A stretch of 13,197 nucleotides of DNA. It comes from Planctomycetia bacterium. GTDB taxonomy: Bacteria > Planctomycetota > UBA1135 > GCA-002686595. The position numbers were made by a program, and so were the translations under genes. The notes beneath the pieces are model-generated. The model saw only the letters and a list, made by a program, of their open reading frames with translations, ran no database searches and was not told the DNA's origin. Positions 6,148 through 12,739 of the stretch are shown here, in pieces. Positions within the stretch are counted from its first letter, which is position 1, and each line of letters opens with the position of its first letter. Location of the stretch: the NCBI GenBank assembly GCA_005778045.1, contig SXKQ01000104.1, positions 1-13,197 of the forward strand, written 5' to 3'.

Positions 6148-6567
6148 ATGAGCTCCGTCCTTTCCGCCGCAGTCGAGAGCGCCCAGCTCGCCTTGTTCCC
6201 CGTCAGCGTGGTGCTCGTGCCCGGCCGTGGCCGCGGAGTCGTCGCGGCGCGCCCGATCGAGAAAGGCGAGCTCATCGAGCGCGCGCCGGTGATCGTGGTC
6301 AACGCGCGCGAGCTCGAGGCCATCCGCTCGACGCGCCTCGCGCGCTACTACTTCGAGTGGGGCGAGAACGAGGAACAGGGCGCGATCGTGCTCGGCTACG
6401 GATCGCTCTACAACCACAGCTACGAGCCGTGCGCGGAATTCGAGTTCCGCGAGCACGACCACGCGATCGACTAAGTCGCGCTGCGGGACATCCGCGCAGG
6501 CGAGGAGATCACGATCAACTACAACAACACGGGCGAGAACGCCCACCACCCGCTTCGCTTCGACTGA
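6148..6567 (+). pseudogene. Small SET-domain protein, interrupted by an in-frame TAA
   Basis: A stand-alone SET-domain protein of 139 codons plus stop. SET proteins transfer a methyl group from SAM to lysine; bacterial targets are mostly unknown. GRGRGV at residues 26-31 and YNHS at 88-91 are SAM-site motifs, and GEEITINYN at 118-126 carries the catalytic Tyr. Codon 109 (6472-6474) is TAA, between DHAID and VALRDIRAGEE, where homologues typically have an aromatic residue; TAC to TAA is one change. The frame continues cleanly to TGA at 6565-6567. Without read-through the product stops at 108 residues and lacks the catalytic Tyr, so it should be inactive. The ATG at 6148 has no clear Shine-Dalgarno sequence. 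It converges on the DUF296 gene, 24 bp apart. Confidence 0.82.
6472..6474 (+). other. In-frame TAA replacing an expected tyrosine codon (SET gene)
   Basis: The context is GAC TAA GTC. Conserved SET-domain sequence lies on both sides in the same frame, so this is a substitution, not a frameshift. Nonsense mutation, consensus error or recoding are all possible. Confidence 0.85.
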
Positions 6568-6591
6568 GCCGCGCGTGGGGCGTGCAGGAAC

Positions 6592-7089
6592 TCAGCGGCG
6601 CTCGATCACGAGCTCGTCGTGGCCCGAGGCAGGGTCGGGCTCGCGGCGATAGCGAAACGCCGTGTGTTCCTCGAGCGCCACCACCAGCGTGGTGTAGACG
6701 CGGTTACCCTCCATGACATGGCCGCCGAACGTGCGGCCCTCGCCGTCGCTGACGGCCATGTGCAGGTGGAACTCGTCGCGCGCGATGTAGCCCGAGAGCG
6801 AGACGACCTCGAAGTGTCCCTGCCAGCGCGTCGTCTCCTCCTTGTTGGCGAGCCGCAGCGCCACATCCGTCAGGCTCCCGACCGCGCTCGTCACCGTCGC
6901 GGCCTCGAAGCCCTCCTCGCGCGCGATCCGCGCGAGCTCCGTCTTGACCTCCTGCCCCGGCTTCAGCCGCACCACGACCGTGCGCTGCGCGCGCGCGGGA
7001 TCAAGTCCGGCGCACGATGAGATGAAGGACGTGACAACGAGCGCGAACAAGGCGAGCGCACACGATCGCGCGAGAGCTTGCGTCTTCAT
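6592..7089 (-). CDS. DUF296/PPC-domain lipoprotein
   Basis: A 165-residue protein whose residues about 35-145 form a PPC (DUF296) domain. This is a trimeric fold found fused to AT-hooks in plants and stand-alone in bacteria, where its biochemical role is unclear. Recognisable blocks are VRLKPGQEVKTELARIA, AVGSLTDVALRL, GHFEVVSLSGYIA and FGGHVMEGNRVYTT. The putative metal-site histidines are H108, H110 (HLH) and H124. Unusually, a signal peptide precedes the domain: a hydrophobic stretch at 11-20 and a lipobox ISSC with the acylated Cys at 26, so the protein should be membrane-anchored outside the cytoplasm. The ATG at 7089 is chosen over 7098 because AGGA lies 8 nt before it. It is divergent from the PhoX-family gene, 197 bp apart. 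Confidence 0.85.
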   Translation of the reverse strand: MKTQALARSCALALFALVVTSFISSCAGLDPARAQRTVVVRLKPGQEVKTELARIAREEGFEAATVTSAVGSLTDVALRLANKEETTRWQGHFEVVSLSGYIARDEFHLHMAVSDGEGRTFGGHVMEGNRVYTTLVVALEEHTAFRYRREPDPASGHDELVIERR

Positions 7090-7101
7090 GAGGTCCATCC
7101 T

Positions 7102-7123
7102 GACGTGCGTGCGCACGCGCGTC
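7102..7123. repeat. 22-bp near-perfect palindrome, candidate operator
   Basis: GACGTGCGTGC (7102-7112) is followed directly by GCACGCGCGTC (7113-7123), reverse complements except for one position; the central 12 bp are a perfect palindrome. It abuts the Shine-Dalgarno sequence of the DUF296 gene and lies in the 197-bp divergent gap with the PhoX-family gene, so a dimeric regulator there could affect one or both. The remainder of 7090-7286 shows only a weak repeat (TGAAT at 7167-7171, ATTCA at 7181-7185) and no clear promoter. Confidence 0.45.
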
Positions 7124-7286
7124 GAACATGAAGAGGGGCTCCGCAGCGCCACGGCGCAGCAACAACTGAATTCACGCACGATTCAACGCTCGTCGGTGCC
7201 CTCCTTGTTCCACGCGGAGTCCACTGCATGTCGTCGCATGCGCATTTCGCGCGACAGTCCCAAAACAATGTTGGTTCGCGGCCCGA

Positions 7287-9251
7287 ATGCCGCCTCGCTG
7301 GAACACACCCATACTCGACGAGAACCCGAACGGATCGAACTCCTCCACCAACCCTTGGCTCGCGGACATCGTGCAGAAGCGTCCCGACCGCCGCGCGATG
7401 CTCGGAGGCGCGCTCGGCGTCGTCGCCGCGCAGTTCCTCGGCGGCTCGCTGCTGTCTGGCCGAGTCCGGGCGCGCCCGAGCGCAGCCTCGCTCGCAGCGA
7501 GCTCGCTGCTCGGCTTCACCGAGATTCCGCAGAGCGTGGCCGACACGGTCGTCGTGCCCCCCGGCTACACCTGGGACGTGCTGCTCCCTTGGGGCACGCC
7601 GCTGTTTTCCTCCGTCGCCGCCTTCCAGACGGACGCCTCGAACACGTCGACGGACCAAGAAGGACAGGTCGGCTTCAACCACGATGGCCTGCACTACTTC
7701 CCGCTCGGCACCGGCGCGCAAGCGAGCGCGCGCGGCCTGATCGTGATGAACCACGAGTACACCGATGCGAGCCAGATCTACACGGCCGCACAGGGCTCCG
7801 CGATCACGAACGACGCGCTGGGCGAGGAGAAGATCGCCAAGGCGCTCGCCGGACACGGCGTCACCGTGGCCGAGATCATGCAGGGCGCCCTCGGGACCTG
7901 GACCCACGTGGTGGATTCGCCCTACAACCGTCGCGTGACGGGGGCCACCCCGATCGCCTTCTCCGGGCCGGTCAGCGCCTCGCACCCCAAGCTGCAGTCG
8001 AGCATCAACCCGAGCCCGCTCGGCACGCTCTACAACTGCGCGCACGGCTTCACCCCGTGGGGCACGTACCTCGCCTGCGAGGAGAACTTCAACGGCTACT
8101 TTGGCACGGCCAGTGCGACCTGGACCGCGACGCCGCTCGAGTCGCGCTACGGCGTCACGAAGACGGGCTTCGGCTACAACTGGCACATCGCCTCGCCGCG
8201 CTTCGACCTCAACGTGAACCGCAACGAGGTCAACCGCTTCGGCTTGTGCGTCGAGATCGACCCGTTCAACCCGAGCACGGTCCCGGTCAAGCGCACGTGG
8301 CTCGGCCGCTTCAAGCACGAAGGCGCCACGGTCACGGTCTCCAACGGCCGCGCCTGCGTGTACAGCGGTGACGACGAGAACGGCGCGTAACTGTACAAGT
8401 TCGTCAGCCGCAGTCCGTGGCAGGACATGCTCGCGCAAGGCAAGAGCCCGCTCGACATCGGCATGCTGTATGTCGTGAAGTTCAGCAGCGATGGCACGGG
8501 CAAGTGGATCCCGCTGCAGTGGAATCGCGGCCCGCTGACGCCTGCCAATGGCTGGATCGATCAGGCCGACGTCCTGATCCGCACGCGGCAGGCCGCCGAC
8601 GTGGACGGCGCTACGCGCCTGCACCGCCCCGAGTGGGTCACGGGGAACCCCCTCACGCAAGACATCTTCGTGGCGCTCACCAACGGCAGCGGCAACAACT
8701 CCGCGGTGAACAGCAACCGCGACCCCAACCCCTACGGTCACATCATCAAGCTGCGCGAGCCGTTCGGCGACCACACGCGCGTCGCCTTCACGTGGAGCGT
8801 GTTCATGATCGCGGGCGACGACCAGTACGACGCGACCGTGCCCGCCGCGCAGTCGTTCTTCGGCTCGCCCGACGGCATCTGGTGTGACGACGACGGCCGC
8901 TTGTGGATCCAGACGGACTTCTCGAACTCGTCGCAGAACCGCGCCGATCGCGGCTACGACCGCATCGGCAACAACCAGATGCTCGCCGCCGACCCGGCGA
9001 CGGGCGAGCTCAAGCGCTTCCTCACTGGCCCCCGCGGCTGCGAGGTCACGGGTGTCATCATGACCCCGGACAAGCGCACGATGTTCGTCAACATCCAGCA
9101 CCCGGGCGAATCGACGAGCTGCTGGAACGGCCTGAATGGCACGCCGAGCACCGCCAACCCTTCCACGGTGAGCTCGTGGCCCTTCGGTGGCCGCCCGCGC
9201 CCGGCGACGGTCGAGATCCGCAAGCTCCACGGCGGCGTGATCGGCAGCTGA
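7287..9251 (+). pseudogene. Tat-exported PhoX/DUF839-family protein, interrupted by an in-frame TAA
   Basis: PhoX proteins are monomeric periplasmic alkaline phosphatases using Fe and Ca; DUF839 relatives may differ in substrate. The frame has 654 codons plus stop. A typical PhoX N-terminus, NSSTNPWLADIVQ, precedes the twin-arginine motif at residues 35-36 (DRRAML) and a hydrophobic stretch ending near 60. FNHDGLHYFPL (130-140), GLIVMNHEYTD (150-160) and the hallmark NCAHGFTPWGTYLACEEN (250-267) follow. Codon 368 (8388-8390) is TAA, inside VYSGDDENGA-stop-LYKFVS, where the family usually has Tyr before LYKFVS. Homology continues without a shift through DGIWCDDDGRLWIQTD to TGA at 9249-9251; a restart ATG exists at 8427. 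Without read-through the enzyme is cut at 367 residues. No Shine-Dalgarno sequence is evident at 7287. Confidence 0.88.
8388..8390 (+). other. In-frame TAA replacing an expected tyrosine codon (PhoX-family gene)
   Basis: The context is GCG TAA CTG TAC AAG. The following LYKFVS block is conserved in the family and normally preceded by Tyr, so a TAC to TAA change explains it. It is the second such case in the window. Confidence 0.88.
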
Positions 9252-9275
9252 GCCGTCGGCACCGCTGAAGACGCA

Positions 9276-9309
9276 CGCTCCCGCTCCGGACACCACCGGG
9301 GCGGGAGCG
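9276..9309. terminator. Strong bidirectional hairpin terminator
   Basis: CGCTCCCGCTCCGG (9276-9289) pairs with CCGGGGCGGGAGCG (9296-9309) over 14 bp with one T-G wobble and an ACACCA loop. It lies between the converging PhoX-family and YebC-like genes, 24 bp from either stop. There is no U-tract on either side, but its stability and position fit a shared terminator. Confidence 0.65.
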
Positions 9310-9332
9310 CGCTCGCATGAAGAGCCTCTCGC

Positions 9333-10043
9333 TCAGGCGAGCGCCGTGTAGATGCGGTGGCAGTCGTCGTGGTCGTCGATCGCTTCGAGGAAGCTCTCGA
9401 CGTCGCTGCGCTGCTCGGGAGAGAGCGTGACCTTGTCCTTGGGGCGGTAGCCCATCTCGGAGGTCGTGACGCTCCAGCCAGCGGCCTTGAGGGCGCGCAG
9501 CACGGAGTCGAGGTCTGCGGGCTCGGTGAAGAAGCGCGCGCCGCACTGGCCTTCCGGCGTGTCCTCGAGCGGCTCGACGTCCTGGGCGCCGGCCTCGATC
9601 GCCGCACCCTCGCGGTCGAGCGAGCCATCCGCGTGCGTGGCCTCGATCGTGCCCACGTGGTCGAACAGGAACATGACCTTGGCGCCGAACTGCGCCTCGC
9701 GGAACAGCGAGCGCATGTCGGGTGCGGTGCGGTTGCGATTGTCGGTGAGGCACTCGACGATCACGGGCACCTTGTGGGGCGCCATGCCCTCGAAGGTGAC
9801 GAGCTCGAGCTCCGCGGCGCCGTCGCCGCCGCCCGCGGCCTTCTTGATCGCGCGCGTGATGACGTCGTTCGAGACCGACTGCTTGCGCGCGGCCTCGACC
9901 GCGACCTCGAGCCGCGCGTTCATCGCCGGGTCCGGCGCGCCGAGCTTCGCGGCGACCGTGATCTCGCGCACGAGCTTGGTGGTGATCTTGGCGCGCTTGT
10001 TGGCGTTGATCTCGCGCTTCTTCTGGAGCCACTGGCGGCCCAT
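9333..10043 (-). CDS. YebC/TACO1-family protein, YeeN-like
   Basis: A 236-residue member of the YebC/PmpR/TACO1 family. These proteins were described as DNA-binding regulators; recent work ties several members to relieving ribosome stalling at proline runs, and TACO1 is a mitochondrial translation activator. Family landmarks are the N-terminus MGRQW, ITTKLVREITVAAKLG with DPAMNARL, VITRAIKKAAGG, the hallmark DNRNRT, and LEAIDDHDDCHRIYTAL near the end. The MGRQW start and the GAPDPAMN block are closer to E. coli YeeN than to YebC, which starts MAGHSKW. The ATG at 10043 is preceded by GGAGAA with 6-nt spacing, which favours it over the in-frame ATG at 10094. It lies 81 bp downstream of the beta-helix gene on the same strand. 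Confidence 0.93.
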   Translation of the reverse strand: MGRQWLQKKREINANKRAKITTKLVREITVAAKLGAPDPAMNARLEVAVEAARKQSVSNDVITRAIKKAAGGGDGAAELELVTFEGMAPHKVPVIVECLTDNRNRTAPDMRSLFREAQFGAKVMFLFDHVGTIEATHADGSLDREGAAIEAGAQDVEPLEDTPEGQCGARFFTEPADLDSVLRALKAAGWSVTTSEMGYRPKDKVTLSPEQRSDVESFLEAIDDHDDCHRIYTALA

Positions 10044-10049
10044 GGTCGC

Positions 10050-10055
10050 TTCTCC
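10050..10055 (-). promoter_or_regulatory. Shine-Dalgarno GGAGAA deciding the start at 10043
   Basis: Minus-strand GGAGAA ends 6 nt before the ATG at 10043. It is the clearest ribosome binding site in the window and rules in favour of this start over 10094. Confidence 0.6.
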
Positions 10056-10107
10056 GTTGTCCTCGAGGCTGCACGCGCGGGGCCACTGCGGCACGCGCGG
10101 GGTGGAG

Positions 10108-10113
10108 AGGATA
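10108..10113 (-). promoter_or_regulatory. Candidate -10 element (TATCCT) for the YebC-like gene
   Basis: Minus-strand TATCCT lies in the 81-bp gap after the beta-helix gene and would give a leader of about 60 nt. It is the same hexamer that precedes the cobalamin protein gene, but here the mRNA has a Shine-Dalgarno sequence. No good -35 box is visible. Confidence 0.35.
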
Positions 10114-10124
10114 GCGAGAGCCGC

Positions 10125-11426
10125 TCAGGGACGCTCGAAGGCGCCCATGTCGATGCCGGACCCGAGCACACGTGTCGTGCCCTGGAGCTCGAGGGGCAGG
10201 AGCTCCGCGAGGAGGCCGTCCCCGTCGACGTCGAGCGCGTCCTGCGGCAGCCATGCGAGGCTGCCTGCGTCCACCGCGGGCGAGTCGAAGCGCAGCGTCA
10301 GGTCCTTCTGCCGCACGCTCGCAAAGCGCGGGTTCACGGAGAGCACGCCCGTCCCCGACGCCCCGGGCGCGATCGAGTTCCACGCCTGCAGCGCTCCTGC
10401 GATGTCCTGCGCGGTCGCCCCGCGGTTGAAGGCCACGATCGAGTTGCGCAGCCAGGCGCGCGCGGGCACGGCTGCGAGCGTGTTGGCGAAGATCCCGCCC
10501 CCGCCGGCGGCTCCGGTGTTGAGCGCCAGCGTGCAGTTGCCGAACAGCGCCTTGCCGGAGCTGAAGCCAGAGCCACCGAGATAGGCGCCGCCGCCATTGC
10601 CCTGCGCGAAGTTCTCCTGCAGCAGGCAGCCGAAGAACTGCATCACGGGCGTGCCGTTGGGCAGCGCGTCGATCGACGCGAAGTGCAGCGCTCCTCCGTT
10701 CGATCCGGCCCAGTTGCCGAGGAAGCGACAGAGGTCGAAGCGCCCGCTGGAAGTCTGCGCGGAGAGCGCGCCGCCGTTGCCAACGCTCTCGTTGTCCGCA
10801 AAGTCGCACGCCACCACGCTCAGGCCGGCGAGCTGCGCGAAGAGCGCACCCCCGCGGCTGGCGCGGTTGTGGACGAGGGTGCAGTTGCGCAAGGAGAGCG
10901 TCGAGCCCTCGAACAGTACCGGTGCGCTCGACACCTGTCCCGTCTCGCACAGGATCGCGCCACCGTTGGGGACCGGAGCGCCGACCGCGTTGCCGCGCTC
11001 GATGCGAAATCCATCGATCGTCACTTCGCCCCAGGTCCGAAGGACGTGGTGCGCGTTGTCGCTCTCGACACCTTGCACGCCGAGATCGCCGGACAGCACC
11101 GTCGTCGAGAACAGGCCCGCGCGTGCGGCCACGCTCGACTCGCCGCCCGCGAACCCGCCGTAGAGCTTCAGGTTGCGCGGCACGTAGAACGCGGTTTCGC
11201 GCGGGTCCGCACTCGTCGAGGCGGGCGGAACGTACGTCCCATCGGCCACCCAGATCTCGTCGAAGCGCTGCGCGACGGCGAGCGCTTCCTGCAAGGTCGC
11301 GAAGGCACCGCTCCAGCTCGCGCCATCGCCGCCCGCGGGCGCTGAGGCGTCGACATGCCACACCACCTGCGCCCGAGCGGCCAGCGCGAGCGTCCCGCAG
11401 GCGATGATCCGCAGCACGAGCCTCAT
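10125..11426 (-). CDS. Secreted parallel beta-helix repeat protein
   Basis: A 433-residue exported protein predicted to fold as a right-handed parallel beta-helix, as in pectate lyase-like surface proteins. Residues 1-20 are a signal peptide (MRLVLR, then a hydrophobic stretch ending ALAARAQ). The mature N-terminus WHVDASAPAGGDGASWSGAF with ATLQEAL and IWVADGTYVPP is a common opening of such proteins in Planctomycetota and other environmental bacteria. The middle consists of coils with recurring NGGAI, RGGAL, NGGAL, NGGGAY and GGGGIFAN glycine turns and C/S-T-L strands. DSPAVDAGS and the closing GSGIDMGAFERP are typical of the end. I see no catalytic triad, C-terminal anchor or PEP-CTERM signal. 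Adhesion or glycan binding is possible; I assign no enzyme activity. It is divergent from the aminotransferase gene with only 48 bp between start codons. Confidence 0.85.
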   Translation of the reverse strand: MRLVLRIIACGTLALAARAQVVWHVDASAPAGGDGASWSGAFATLQEALAVAQRFDEIWVADGTYVPPASTSADPRETAFYVPRNLKLYGGFAGGESSVAARAGLFSTTVLSGDLGVQGVESDNAHHVLRTWGEVTIDGFRIERGNAVGAPVPNGGAILCETGQVSSAPVLFEGSTLSLRNCTLVHNRASRGGALFAQLAGLSVVACDFADNESVGNGGALSAQTSSGRFDLCRFLGNWAGSNGGALHFASIDALPNGTPVMQFFGCLLQENFAQGNGGGAYLGGSGFSSGKALFGNCTLALNTGAAGGGGIFANTLAAVPARAWLRNSIVAFNRGATAQDIAGALQAWNSIAPGASGTGVLSVNPRFASVRQKDLTLRFDSPAVDAGSLAWLPQDALDVDGDGLLAELLPLELQGTTRVLGSGIDMGAFERP

Positions 11427-11432
11427 GACTCG

Positions 11433-11438
11433 AGGCTA
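11433..11438 (-). promoter_or_regulatory. Candidate -10 element (TAGCCT), leaderless spacing, beta-helix gene
   Basis: Minus-strand TAGCCT ends 6 nt before the ATG at 11426. A possible -35 box TTGCGT (11455-11460 on the minus strand) lies 16 bp upstream. No Shine-Dalgarno sequence is present. Confidence 0.45.
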
Positions 11439-11460
11439 GCACGGCGGCGACGGGACGCAA

Positions 11461-11466
11461 TAGGCT
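11461..11466 (+). promoter_or_regulatory. Candidate -10 element (TAGGCT), leaderless spacing, aminotransferase gene
   Basis: TAGGCT ends 8 nt before the ATG at 11475 with no Shine-Dalgarno sequence between. It directly adjoins the proposed -35 box of the divergent beta-helix gene, so the two promoters would overlap. Confidence 0.45.
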
Positions 11467-11474
11467 CGCACTCC

Positions 11475-12725
11475 ATGGACAAGCGCGAGTTTCTGCAGGG
11501 CGCGGGCGCCTGCTCCCTGGCCGCGATCCTCGGCGAGAGCGCGTGGGCACGCTGGTCGGGGCTCGAGCCCGCGGCGCTGGCGCGGGCGTCGGACTTCTGG
11601 ACCGAGCTGCGCGGCCGCTATCGCCTGCGCACCGACTTCGTGAACCTCGAGAACGGCTACTACTCGATGATGGCGCAGCCCGTGCTCGAGGCGCTCGTCG
11701 AGCGCATCCGCGAGGTCAACTTCGAGGGCTCGCACTACATGCGCACGCGCGCCGCGGACGAGCGCATGGCCGCGCGAGCCGCTCTGGCACGCCTCGCGCG
11801 CTGCCCCATCGAGGAGCTCGCGATCACGCGCAACACGACCGAGTCACTCGACATGGTGATCTCCGGCCACGACTGGAAGGCCGGCGACGAGGCCGTGATG
11901 GCCGAGCAGGACTACGGGACGATGCTCGAGATGTTCGAGCAGGTGTCACGGCGTCACGGCGTGCGCTGCAAGCGTGTCTCGGTGCCGCTCGACCCGCGCT
12001 CCGACGACGAGCTCGTCGAGCTGTATGCGGCCGCGATCACGCCGCGCACGCGCCTCCTGCTCGTGAGCCACGTGATCAACATCACCGGCCAGGTCCTGCC
12101 GATCCGCAAGCTGTGCGACATGGCGCACGCGCGCGGCGTCGCGGTGCTCGTCGACGGCGCCCACGCCTTCGCGCAGCTCGACTTCGCGCTTCCGGACCTC
12201 GACTGCGACTACTACGGAGCGAGCCTGCACAAGTGGCTCGGCTGCCCGCTCGGTGCAGGCCTGCTCCACGTGCGCCGCGAGCGCATTCCCGGCCTGTGGC
12301 CCCTGCTCGCTCCGCCCCCCAAGGCGCCCGACGACATCGCGCGCCTCGCGCACAGCGGCACCTACCCCGCGCACATCGACCTTGCCCTGCGCGACGCGAT
12401 CGCCTTTCACGAGTCGATCGGCATCGAGCGCAAGTCCGCGCGCCTGAGCCACCTCCAGCGCTACTGGACGGAGCAGGTTCGCGGCCGCCCGCGTATCCGC
12501 ATCAACACTCCGAGCGACCCCGCGCGCTGCTGCGCCATCGCCAACGTCGGCATCGACGGCTTGGCGCCCGCGGAGCTCGCTCGCCGCCTGCTCGACGAGC
12601 ACCGCATCTACACCGTCGCCATCGACGTCGCCAACGTCCAAGGCGTGCGCGTCACGCCGCACCTCTACACGACCGAGGGCGAACTGGACCAGCTCGTCGC
12701 CGCCCTGCTCGCCCTCTCCAGCTGA
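11475..12725 (+). CDS. Class-V aminotransferase-fold PLP enzyme with a Tat-like leader
   Basis: A 416-residue fold-type I PLP enzyme of the class-V group (isopenicillin-N epimerase, cysteine desulfurase and EgtE-like lyases). TRNTTESLD at 118-126 contacts the PLP phosphate, VDGAH at 226-230 supplies the Asp that binds the PLP ring nitrogen, and SLHKWLG at 250-256 holds the Schiff-base Lys253. The VNLENGYYSMM block at 56-66 is typical of the epimerase-like branch. No desulfurase active-site Cys loop is evident, so amino-acid epimerase or C-S lyase activity is more plausible; the substrate is unknown. The start MDKREFLQGAGACSLAAILG resembles a Tat leader with KR in place of RR, so export is possible but uncertain. 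The ATG at 11475 is supported by the hexamer upstream. It converges on the carboxylase gene, 14 bp apart. Confidence 0.9.
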   Translation: MDKREFLQGAGACSLAAILGESAWARWSGLEPAALARASDFWTELRGRYRLRTDFVNLENGYYSMMAQPVLEALVERIREVNFEGSHYMRTRAADERMAARAALARLARCPIEELAITRNTTESLDMVISGHDWKAGDEAVMAEQDYGTMLEMFEQVSRRHGVRCKRVSVPLDPRSDDELVELYAAAITPRTRLLLVSHVINITGQVLPIRKLCDMAHARGVAVLVDGAHAFAQLDFALPDLDCDYYGASLHKWLGCPLGAGLLHVRRERIPGLWPLLAPPPKAPDDIARLAHSGTYPAHIDLALRDAIAFHESIGIERKSARLSHLQRYWTEQVRGRPRIRINTPSDPARCCAIANVGIDGLAPAELARRLLDEHRIYTVAIDVANVQGVRVTPHLYTTEGELDQLVAALLALSS

Positions 12726-12739
12726 AAAGCGCGCTGGCG

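Noticed and set aside
7086..9296. Very long minus-strand open frame opposite the PhoX-family gene
   Set aside because: The plus strand carries conserved PhoX motifs throughout. The antisense frame is open because of third-position GC and shows no domain; I considered whether it could be the real gene and found no supporting motif.
9357..11345. Long plus-strand open frame opposite the YebC-like and beta-helix genes
   Set aside because: Antisense to two recognisable proteins, with low-complexity composition and no motif.
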